Below are positions 1-7,960 of a stretch of 64,000 nucleotides of DNA, in pieces. Position numbers and translations under genes: made by a program. The notes beneath the pieces were generated by a model, which was given only the letters and a program-made list of their open reading frames with translations, ran no database searches and was not told where the DNA came from. The stretch is from CAVQEK01 sp963711495 (lineage in GTDB: Bacteria > Bacteroidota > Bacteroidia > Cytophagales > Cyclobacteriaceae). Position 1 is the stretch's first letter. Each line of letters begins with the position of its first letter. The stretch covers positions 1,240,001 to 1,304,000 of the forward strand of contig CAVQEK010000004.1 of NCBI GenBank assembly GCA_963711495.1. The letters are read 5' to 3'.

Positions 1-2084
1 CAGTCGATCAGATCGAGGGGCGTATCGATCAGAAAATTGACAGATGGCTGGATAGCGGCTTTTTTGTCTCTGGCATAGTCATAAATAAAATTCAGGAGAG
101 GGCTTTCCGCCGCTTTGTTGATGGCAAACCATTCGTCCATCAAATCTTCATACACTTTTTTGAGTTCGGGATCATCCTCATATTTAATCAGGATCGGATA
201 GAGATATGCATCCAGGGTTACATCAAAGAAAATATACCAGGCCGGATTTTTGTGATTTATAGACTGGATGTTTTTCAGATATCCTTTTTCATCGATCAGC
301 CACCGGTAAGCCTTTTGATATTTCTCGTCTCCGGTAATGTGAAAGGCAAATTTCAGGTAAGCCAGTAATTCAAAAGAATTAATGCTTCTTTCCGAGGCCC
401 ATTCCGGGTCTCCATTCAATTGTTTCGGAGACCAAACTGCCCAGCGTGTAGGTGTTCCATCTACATCCACAAAATTATAATTGTGCGCCATCAGGTAATC
501 CATGATCTTGCGCACATGGCTGCTTATCAATTCTTTATCTGCGTCATTGGCGGCAAGTTCGTAGAAAAAGAAATAACCCATCATATGTCCGCACATTTCG
601 TCGCTGCTGGTGTCGCCTTTCCAGCGCCAATGCCCATCTTTGGATAATCTCCAGCGTTTCTCTACAGGTTTATATCTCGGGTCCTTCACCAATTCTTCTG
701 CCAGTTCTCTTTCGGAATAAGTGCGGTTGCCATCGTGTACCGACGTCCAGTCGGCAGGGACAATCGTGCGTGCAAAGAAGCCGTCGGTGTCAGTCACTGC
801 CTGAAGAAATTTCAGAAAATCAAAGGCTTTCCTGGCTTTGATGTGCGCATCTTCTTCGTGTGTGGAAGCATAGCGAAAGCACTCCATGGCCAGGTAGTTG
901 GATGTATATTCCCCGTCATTGTCATCATCTTCGGGCTGCCACGATGCAGTATCTCCGGGAATGGTAAGGCGACACTGTCCGGCTATCCATGGCGCACGGA
1001 TGTGTCTTCTCATTAAAACGCCATAGAAATATGCTTCCTTATCAGCCAGGGTCATTGACCTTTTTTTTATAGCGCTGACCCCACTGGCGGTGGCAATCCA
1101 TGCATTTCCCTGTTGATCAAAAGCGACATCGTGGACTTCATCGTTCATGAGCCAACGCCGGCTGAATCTCAAAGAGTGACTGCCGTCGGGCTCAAACCGG
1201 ACCACGCCAACCTGACTTCCCACCCACATGGTGCCATCCGGAGCTTTATCGATACTATTTACAAAAACCGAAGGTACGCCATCTTTTGGTTTAAGGGTTT
1301 TAAACATGGTATTGTTTGCCCGGATCGATACTCCACCCAATCCACCGGCCCAAAGTTGTCCGGAGTTATTCAGGGCAATGCCTTTCACATAGGCGCTGAT
1401 CAGTTGGGTGGTGTCCTGAAAGAGATCGACATGATCATTATAACAGTGATACAGGCCAACATCAGTAGCCACCCACAACCCATCTTTTCCGTCGGAAATG
1501 GCTTTTCTTATGGAGCGGGCGATCGCATAATCTGTTTTGTGGAATTGTTGATTGGAATAGTTCCAAATGCCGTGTGGTCCTAAAGCGTAAATTTCGTCAC
1601 CAACCTGGCAAAGTGCTGAAATGGGTGGCTGAACACGCTCGATTTTTTCCAGACGGCTAATTGGAGCTGCCTGGGTTTTCGAAGAATTGTTCTCAATATT
1701 ACTCAATCGATAAACTCCATTCCAGGTCCCCATCCAGGTCGTCGAATTTTTGTCGCAAATTATTGAATATGCAGGGCCACGATTGTCATCAGTAATTACT
1801 GGTTTCCACTGGTTTTCATTTTCTTTTTTCATAAAAACGCCAGAACCCGTGGCAATCCAAATCGTATTGTTTTTGTCCACAGCTATGCTTCTAACATCGT
1901 TATCGGAAGGTTGATTGCCAACGAGATATGCCTCGTGATATTCTTGCATAAATGCCATATCGGTGTAGCTTTTTTCAGCAACGGTCATGCTGTCTTGCCT
2001 TTCGGAATTGCAAGAAAATGCTATTACCACCAGACCAAAAACTGCCGGATATAGTGACCGTTTGATTTTGTTTTTGAGATCCAT
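1..2084 (-). CDS. Lipoprotein with seven-bladed Reg_prop propeller and helical C-terminal domain (partial, 3' end outside window)
   Basis: The frame is open from an ATG at 2084 to the left edge (at least 694 residues, no stop), so the gene is truncated by the window. The N-terminus has a lipoprotein signal ending AFSC-NSE. Residues about 55-355 hold seven repeats of the form (D/G)xLW(I/V)(A/G)T..GV, for example NNTIWIATGSGV, DGLWVATDVGLY and GNAWIATASGV; this is the two-component-regulator propeller repeat (Reg_prop). In known hybrid two-component systems such propellers are fused to a histidine kinase. Here no transmembrane segment or kinase follows. Instead about 330 residues look like helical-hairpin repeats of an alpha/alpha-toroid (YLAMECFRYAS, ELLAYLKFAFHITGD). 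It lies 57 bp downstream of the GH92 gene, so probably in the same operon. I infer a surface lipoprotein that binds or cleaves glycan; the enzymatic role is unproven. Confidence 0.75.
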   Translation of the reverse strand, partial: MDLKNKIKRSLYPAVFGLVVIAFSCNSERQDSMTVAEKSYTDMAFMQEYHEAYLVGNQPSDNDVRSIAVDKNNTIWIATGSGVFMKKENENQWKPVITDDNRGPAYSIICDKNSTTWMGTWNGVYRLSNIENNSSKTQAAPISRLEKIERVQPPISALCQVGDEIYALGPHGIWNYSNQQFHKTDYAIARSIRKAISDGKDGLWVATDVGLYHCYNDHVDLFQDTTQLISAYVKGIALNNSGQLWAGGLGGVSIRANNTMFKTLKPKDGVPSVFVNSIDKAPDGTMWVGSQVGVVRFEPDGSHSLRFSRRWLMNDEVHDVAFDQQGNAWIATASGVSAIKKRSMTLADKEAYFYGVLMRRHIRAPWIAGQCRLTIPGDTASWQPEDDDNDGEYTSNYLAMECFRYASTHEEDAHIKARKAFDFLKFLQAVTDTDGFFARTIVPADWTSVHDGNRTYSERELAEELVKDPRYKPVEKRWRLSKDGHWRWKGDTSSDEMCGHMMGYFFFYELAANDADKELISSHVRKIMDYLMAHNYNFVDVDGTPTRWAVWSPKQLNGDPEWASERSINSFELLAYLKFAFHITGDEKYQKAYRWLIDEKGYLKNIQSINHKNPAWYIFFDVTLDAYLYPILIKYEDDPELKKVYEDLMDEWFAINKAAESPLLNFIYDYARDKKAAIQPSVNFLIDTPLDLID

Positions 2085-2141
2085 AGAATCAAAATTTCAT
2101 TATTTTGCTGGTGATTATCCCAGCAATTCGCACTGCAAAAA

Positions 2142-4562
2142 TTAATGTACGCCCGACATCGAATAAGGCGCTTCTTTAGCCGAACTCGCCCATTGTTTGT
2201 TGGGATTAGGTCCCATTTCAAATTCCAGTACACCCCCTTTTATGATATCTGTATGATCGATCCAGCAATGGTCCAATGGCTGACCATTCAGCGTTGCCGA
2301 TTGGATGTATTTATTAATTTTCGAATTATTGTTAGCGATGATCTTAAATGTTTTGCCTTCATCGACCTGAATAGTCACTTCATTGAATATTGGACTTCCA
2401 ATCGCATATTCTGTGCTTGCTGGGGTTACCGGATAGAAGCCCATCGCGCTGAGCACATACCACGAGGACAACGAACCCATATCCTCGTTGCCGCAGATTC
2501 CTCCGGGCCCGGTGCGATATAATTCTTCCATTACTTTCCTGCTCATTTCCTGGGTTTTCCAGGGTTGTCCGGCATAATCGTACAAATAGGCCACATGATG
2601 CGAAGGCTGGTTGCCATGCACATACTGTCCAATGGTTCCCACCACCCCCACATATTTAGGCGGAGTGATGATCGGACTCATGGAAAAGAAAGTGTCGAGT
2701 CGTTGAACAAATGGCTGATCTCCACCCAACAACTTGATTAAACCTTCCGGATCATGCTGAACTGACCACAGATACTGCCAGGCATTGGATTCGGTATAAT
2801 GCCGGTTCGGTCTCCTGCCCACCAGCAATGGGTCGAAATATTTGTAATAGGAATGATCGCCTTCCTGAATAATCTCTTGCGTATGGCCATCCGAGGCTTC
2901 CAGCCAGGAACCGTCGGCTTTTCGCGGGCGCATAAACTTTGATTCGGGATCATACACATTTTTGTAATTGTTAGCACGCTTCAGGAACATTTCATAATCA
3001 TCCTGTTTGCCCAAGGCTTTGGCCATCTGGGCAATACACCAATCGTTGTAAGAAAGTTCAAGGGTATTGGGTACCGATTCGGTGACTTTATCGCAGGGAG
3101 CATAGCCGAGATCGATATAGTACTGCAACCCGGATCTTCCGGCCGTTGGCGGCAATGGTGGCTTGGGCAATTCCAGTGCCTTTTTTCGCATGGCATCGTA
3201 GATGAAATCTACATCATAATCCCGGAAACCTTTCATGAAAGCATCGGTGATGATCGGCACCAAATGGTCACCCACCATGCCCTGATCGAATACGTTTCTG
3301 AAATGTTGTGCCGGTAACCAGCCAAAATTTCTGGTTTTTTGTACAATCGACCTGATCATATCATTGACATGTTCCGGGGCAATGATGGTCATGAGAGGAT
3401 GTTCGGTACGGTAGGTGTCCCAGCAGGAGAATGACGGATAAAAATCCTTGCCATCGGCCTTATGGATTTTTCCATCCATTCCAAAATACTGCCCGTCAAC
3501 ATCTTCCGAGATCTGTTGAGCAAGCAAACTGTGATACACTGCAGTATAGAAGATTGTTTTATTTTCCTGGGTGGCGCCCTCGACCGTGACTTTTTTTATG
3601 GCATTATTCCAGGTTTCCCTGGCTTCATGGTGAACCTGGTCAAAATTCCAACCGGGTATTTCAGCTTCCAGATTTTTCCGGGCGCCATCAATATTTACAT
3701 AGGAGATGCCAACTTTCACTAGAACCACATCGCCATCTTCCGTGGTATAATTTACGAAGGATCCTATATTCTTTCCGCGTTCTTCATTTTTGTAAGGGAA
3801 AATACTGCCCCCGGATTCCGGCGTTTGATAACCTGCATCGAAAGTGCCATAATAATGAAATGGTTTATTGAATTGTGCTACAAAATACACCATTGTACCG
3901 CTGGAATTTTTATATCCTTCAATGGTGGAATCGTTTTTAATGCTGATTTGCGATGAACCGGAATTATGATTGCCTCCAATTTCATGCCCGAGGTCGATTA
4001 GTATGGTGGCTTTCCTGGCTTTGGGAAATGTATAGCGATGCATTCCTGCACGCCGGGTGGCCGTCAGTTCTACTTTTATATTGTAATCTTTGAGCAATAC
4101 CGAATAATATCCCGCTGTGACGATTTCATCTTTATGGTCAAATTTCGATCGATAACCTTGTTCGGGATGGTCTTTTGGGCCTGGATAAATATGCATTTTA
4201 TCACCGGTGGTTGGCATGAACATTATGTCCCCGCCAGCAGTCATGCCGGTCCCGCTGAAATGTGTATGGCTGAAGCCCATGATGGTATTGTCGCCATAGG
4301 AATATCCTGAGCTATAGGTCCATCCCTGTATATCGTTATCCGGACTCAGTTGCACCATGGCAAAAGGCAGTGTTGCGCCAGGGAACGTATGTCCGAAAAA
4401 GTCAGTCCCGATCATAGGATCGACATAACTCACGGGTTTTTTTGCCGGGCCATTTTTTTTGCAGGCAGATAGCAAAAAGGTGAAAGACAAAATAGCAACA
4501 ATGAGCAGGCTGGTATTTTTATATATTTTAAATAAGTCCGTCATCTTGGGGTTAATTTTCAT
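2142..4562 (-). CDS. GH92 family alpha-mannosidase lipoprotein
   Basis: The 806-residue protein matches GH92, calcium-dependent exo-alpha-mannosidases common in Bacteroidota. A signal peptide ends at FLLSAC-KK (lipobox), so it is probably outer-membrane anchored. Family landmarks visible are YVDPMIGTDFFGHTFPGA near residue 46, GFSHTHFSGTGM near 116, ESNAWQYLWSVQHD in the catalytic half, and GNEDMGSLSSWYVLSAMGFYPV-like sequence near residue 690. Length is typical. The first ATG (4562) overlaps the kinase-phosphatase stop by 11 bp, suggesting translational coupling; a second ATG at 4544 would start 7 bp after that stop and is also possible. It would trim terminal mannose from N-glycan-like or mannan side chains. 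Linkage specificity cannot be read from sequence. Confidence 0.93.
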   Translation of the reverse strand: MKINPKMTDLFKIYKNTSLLIVAILSFTFLLSACKKNGPAKKPVSYVDPMIGTDFFGHTFPGATLPFAMVQLSPDNDIQGWTYSSGYSYGDNTIMGFSHTHFSGTGMTAGGDIMFMPTTGDKMHIYPGPKDHPEQGYRSKFDHKDEIVTAGYYSVLLKDYNIKVELTATRRAGMHRYTFPKARKATILIDLGHEIGGNHNSGSSQISIKNDSTIEGYKNSSGTMVYFVAQFNKPFHYYGTFDAGYQTPESGGSIFPYKNEERGKNIGSFVNYTTEDGDVVLVKVGISYVNIDGARKNLEAEIPGWNFDQVHHEARETWNNAIKKVTVEGATQENKTIFYTAVYHSLLAQQISEDVDGQYFGMDGKIHKADGKDFYPSFSCWDTYRTEHPLMTIIAPEHVNDMIRSIVQKTRNFGWLPAQHFRNVFDQGMVGDHLVPIITDAFMKGFRDYDVDFIYDAMRKKALELPKPPLPPTAGRSGLQYYIDLGYAPCDKVTESVPNTLELSYNDWCIAQMAKALGKQDDYEMFLKRANNYKNVYDPESKFMRPRKADGSWLEASDGHTQEIIQEGDHSYYKYFDPLLVGRRPNRHYTESNAWQYLWSVQHDPEGLIKLLGGDQPFVQRLDTFFSMSPIITPPKYVGVVGTIGQYVHGNQPSHHVAYLYDYAGQPWKTQEMSRKVMEELYRTGPGGICGNEDMGSLSSWYVLSAMGFYPVTPASTEYAIGSPIFNEVTIQVDEGKTFKIIANNNSKINKYIQSATLNGQPLDHCWIDHTDIIKGGVLEFEMGPNPNKQWASSAKEAPYSMSGVH

Positions 4563-6459
4563 TGAATAATATGCGGAGTAATTTGGGATACTGCGATAGA
4601 TCGGGTAAAAGCAACTGTGATCCCGCCTTGATCAACCGGGTTCTTTTGTGGAGGTCCAGGCCAAAACGGCGCACTTCATTGCTGGCAATGCCCACGGCCA
4701 CACCGCTATAACGCCGACATTCGCGCATTTCTACAGGGCCATCACCAAATACCACCAGTTCATTTCCTTTGAGGTTATTTTCTTTGATAATCCGCTCAAT
4801 GACCATCTTTTTTGAAAATTTCGCCACATCCCTGAGTGCCCCGTAAATGCCCCCATCGAAAAATTCCGCATATCCCAGCAATGTCGCTTCATTGATCACA
4901 TCTTCTACATCTGTACCGCTGGCCAGGTACATCTTTACGCCACGTTCCTGTAATTCCCGAAGGAACTGAACCGACCCTTTGATGCTGAAATCATTGACAT
5001 TGAGTTCTCCTGTTTGCAATTTTGCCAGCCGCTCATTAACCATTTCCATTAAAGCATCATTATAGATCTCCTTATAATCAAATTTGTCCAGTATTTTGCT
5101 TTCCGGAACATAGCCAAACTCCCGTACCATTTTCACCAGGCCTTCCATCTGGAAAATGGTTTGAATGCCAGTGGTCTTGTTTATAAAATCTTTTACCTGG
5201 GTGACCACTTTATTGTAACTGCCCTGATCAATTGTTTCATACTGCTCGCCCAAAATTGCTCTGATCATCACCGGTTCCATAATTTCTTCCCAGCCTTGCC
5301 TTAACGTGCTGATGGTGCCATCATGGTCGAAAACGGCATATTTTATTTGGCCCAGATGGCCGAGCACTTGCTCATCGCACAATTCAATTTCCGAATCCTT
5401 CAAATACCTGGCGCTCCTCGGATCTTCTGCCAGATCGGCCTGATACACAAAATCCGGATCACAACTGACCCTGCGTATTTCTTCTCCTGATGCCGTTCCG
5501 GTGGTATATAATTTCTGCACAGTTACTGCTGCGGCAAAATTGGCCAATTCTCCAGCCTCGGTGGGTGAGATGCCAGCCGCCAGACAAGATGTGAGGGCGC
5601 TGATCACGGTATCGCCGGCACCTACTGTATCCAATTTACTGGTGAGCTGGATGCCGGGTATTTCGTGGATACCGGAATGATCAAAGACTAAAATACCACG
5701 GGAACCACAAGTTACAAATACCGGTTTCCTTTCCCTTTCGCAGACCATTTTTCCATATTTCTTCACATCACTGGTTGGGATGGTTTCTCTGGGGTCCACC
5801 TGAATACCACATAAGGCGGCGATTTCCTTTTCGTTGGTCTTTCTGTAAATATTATTAAAGCGGTCATTAAAGTGCCTGGAATCCAGGACCACAATTTTGT
5901 CCTTAAACGCTACAAATAGCTGGTTGGCTTCTTTGATGAACAATTCGTGGTTGATGCTGCCTGTTACCTGCTGGTTAAAGATCAAAGCATCATACTCCTC
6001 CAACGCCTGGCGAATGTTTTGGAGGATTTCTGCATCAGTTTCCGGTGAGCGCTGATTGTATACCCCGAAGTCCTTGCGGGGAAGTTCTTTTCCTTCCACA
6101 TGTTGTTTCAGGTAAGTATAGGTATTGAACTGTTCTTTCTGGATCACTAGTGCGCCGGTATCAGCGCCGAGCCCCTGGAGTTGAGCGGTGAGTTCCCTGC
6201 CATAAATATCATCGCCAACTACACCTATCACCTTGATTTGTGCTGGTTGCAACGCAGCAACATTAGCGACAACATTGGCGGCCCCGCCTGGTGTATAATA
6301 ATGCTTGTCTACCGCCTCGGCTTGAAGACCTGTTTCAATAGAAATTTCCGATCCACGGGTGTCCATGATCCAATAGGCATCGAGACAAAAATCTCCGTAT
6401 ACGGCAATTTTAACTTTGTTTATTTTTTTTAGAATTTCTTTGATTCGGTTTTCATCCAT
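4552..6459 (-). CDS. PfkB-family sugar kinase fused to HAD phosphatase
   Basis: This 635-residue cytoplasmic protein has two enzymes in one chain. Residues about 15-330 are a ribokinase/PfkB kinase: GDFCLDAYW and GGAANVVANVAAL at the N-terminus, and the anion-hole/catalytic-base motif DTVGAGDT at 277-284. The N-terminal motifs resemble the HldE/RfaE heptose-phosphate kinase branch. Residues about 370-635 are a HAD phosphatase: FDHDGT (nucleophile D378, acid D380), LASGTD near 515 as motif II, and VVFGDGPVEM near 580 as motif IV. A kinase and phosphatase in one chain fits successive phosphorylation and dephosphorylation of a sugar, as in nucleotide-heptose synthesis, but no nucleotidyltransferase domain is seen. 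It sits between the deoxyhypusine-synthase-like gene (85 bp upstream) and GH92 (overlapping). Substrate unknown. Confidence 0.85.
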   Translation of the reverse strand: MDENRIKEILKKINKVKIAVYGDFCLDAYWIMDTRGSEISIETGLQAEAVDKHYYTPGGAANVVANVAALQPAQIKVIGVVGDDIYGRELTAQLQGLGADTGALVIQKEQFNTYTYLKQHVEGKELPRKDFGVYNQRSPETDAEILQNIRQALEEYDALIFNQQVTGSINHELFIKEANQLFVAFKDKIVVLDSRHFNDRFNNIYRKTNEKEIAALCGIQVDPRETIPTSDVKKYGKMVCERERKPVFVTCGSRGILVFDHSGIHEIPGIQLTSKLDTVGAGDTVISALTSCLAAGISPTEAGELANFAAAVTVQKLYTTGTASGEEIRRVSCDPDFVYQADLAEDPRSARYLKDSEIELCDEQVLGHLGQIKYAVFDHDGTISTLRQGWEEIMEPVMIRAILGEQYETIDQGSYNKVVTQVKDFINKTTGIQTIFQMEGLVKMVREFGYVPESKILDKFDYKEIYNDALMEMVNERLAKLQTGELNVNDFSIKGSVQFLRELQERGVKMYLASGTDVEDVINEATLLGYAEFFDGGIYGALRDVAKFSKKMVIERIIKENNLKGNELVVFGDGPVEMRECRRYSGVAVGIASNEVRRFGLDLHKRTRLIKAGSQLLLPDLSQYPKLLRILFNEN

Positions 6460-6544
6460 AATCCTTTGGCGTTCTGTAACGCTATATGTTTTGTAAATGA
6501 ACTATATTTTTATCAATCACTTTATGTCGCTCCTACATTGGAGA

Positions 6545-7588
6545 TTATTGTTTTTCAGCGAGTTCAATGATCTTTTTATAAAAATAAGGAAATGTGTTGA
6601 TCTGGTTCCCTTCGATATAATATCCCTTGCCACCATATGCTTCCGGAACACGCACGACAATACTTTTCTGGTCCCTGTAATAATATCCGACCTTCGATTC
6701 ATCAACAATATGTGCCGGGTCGTAAGGCCTGATATCGAAATCTGCCGTAACCAGGTTTTTAGGTGTATTGCCGACATTTCCAGTCATGGAAGCCGCCTTA
6801 AGAAAAACTTCCGGTCCGGTAACCGCGCTGCCCATATTGATGACCATGCCTCCTGCTTTCAGCTTTTCGACTTCGTGGGTATAGATCAGAAAATCACGTC
6901 CCGAACAGCCTCCTTTGGCCTCACCGTCAAAAGACGGATGCTGGTCTGTCACATCAGTTCCGATGCCAACATGAATGGTGCAGGGCACATTTTTTTCATA
7001 GCAGGTGGCCAGCACACTGTTTCCGGGATAGGTAAATCCTTGTGGTGAATTTTCCCGGGCAACTATTTCCAATACCAGTTTTCTGAAATCGGGATCGCAG
7101 ATCGTTTTTCCCAATGCTTCCCCTAAACCTAATTTATAACTGTTGCCCAGGGTTAAGGCGGCATTCATATAAGCAAATTCATAAGCCATTCCAAATTGCC
7201 CTTTTTCCAGCGCCAACGGTACATATTCGCTGGTCTCACCGATCATAGCCAGTTCAAAGTCATGAATTGCCGTGGCCATATTTCCGGCAATGCTGGTGAA
7301 AATGCCTTTTTTGACCAGGTCAACCAGCAACAATCCCAGTCCGTTTTTGACCAGATGTGCCCCGGTGAAAAAGATAACCGGCAAGTGATTTTTCCGGCTT
7401 TCTACAACAGCTGAGGCCAATAAAGTTATATTGTCCATAACAGATTCAGGCAGGGTGCATTCGATTTGCATCGCCTGTTGAGGATCGAGTAAGTTGTGTA
7501 GTTTTACCTTGTTGTTCCTTTCTGAAATCGGGTAGGTCTTAATATTTCGGGGGTCAAAAATTCTAAATTTACCTCGGTACTCCATCAT
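6545..7588 (-). CDS. Deoxyhypusine-synthase-like protein of unknown function
   Basis: This 347-residue soluble protein has stretches that resemble the deoxyhypusine synthase superfamily (NAD-binding fold): FFTGAHLVKNGLGLLLVDL, AGNMATAIHDFELAMIGETSE, HVGIGTDVTDQHP and INMGSAVTGPEVFLKA. I could not find the lysine-containing active-site segment expected in true deoxyhypusine synthases, and bacteria generally lack the eIF5A substrate, so it is unlikely to modify a translation factor. It is the first gene of the minus-strand operon, directly before the PfkB-HAD fusion, which suggests a role in the metabolism or transfer of an unusual sugar or polyamine. Two adjacent ATG codons (7588 and 7585) can start it. 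The family assignment is from motif recall only. Confidence 0.6.
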   Translation of the reverse strand: MMEYRGKFRIFDPRNIKTYPISERNNKVKLHNLLDPQQAMQIECTLPESVMDNITLLASAVVESRKNHLPVIFFTGAHLVKNGLGLLLVDLVKKGIFTSIAGNMATAIHDFELAMIGETSEYVPLALEKGQFGMAYEFAYMNAALTLGNSYKLGLGEALGKTICDPDFRKLVLEIVARENSPQGFTYPGNSVLATCYEKNVPCTIHVGIGTDVTDQHPSFDGEAKGGCSGRDFLIYTHEVEKLKAGGMVINMGSAVTGPEVFLKAASMTGNVGNTPKNLVTADFDIRPYDPAHIVDESKVGYYYRDQKSIVVRVPEAYGGKGYYIEGNQINTFPYFYKKIIELAEKQ

Positions 7589-7960
7589 TCGGGGATTGTA
7601 AAAACATAAATAATTTCGATCTAAAAAGGACCTTCAAAAAATAACCTGATCAATTTAGGGTTTTTAAGCTTTCCTGCTGCGCTGCGTCCTGAACAAGTGA
7701 CAGCGTTTGTTATATTACGGTTGGAAAATAAAAAGGGGCTATTGGGAGAAAAGTTTATTTTTTAACCCGAAATAGCATGAATTGAATGATGCTGATTTAC
7801 TATGATCAACGGGTCAACATGGATATTAAAATCCTTTTCCGGACAATTTTAATAGGGAAAATATAAATTTTATAATGGCCTTTTTAATTATTTTGTGGTA
7901 GTATAATGGGCTTGATTGGAATATGGTATTTTTTTGATTGCATTACAATTATTATTCAGA
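7589..7960. other. Divergent intergenic region
   Basis: These 372 bp separate the minus-strand operon from the GH78 gene, so they must hold promoters for both. The sequence is AT-rich with several TATAAT-like and TTTTTAATT stretches near 7860-7905. I found no clean Bacteroidota promoter pair (TTTG, then about 20 bp, then TAnnTTTG) and no strong hairpin. An open extension of the GH78 frame to a TTG at 7916 is probably not translated. Confidence 0.5.

Noticed and set aside
1113..1583. 156-residue plus-strand open frame
   Set aside because: It is antisense to the propeller lipoprotein, whose seven blades are continuous on the minus strand here.
1..2084. Hybrid two-component system sensor
   Set aside because: No transmembrane helix, kinase or receiver motif follows the propeller in the visible 694 residues.
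6545..7588. True deoxyhypusine synthase
   Set aside because: The active-site lysine segment was not found and bacteria normally lack the protein substrate.
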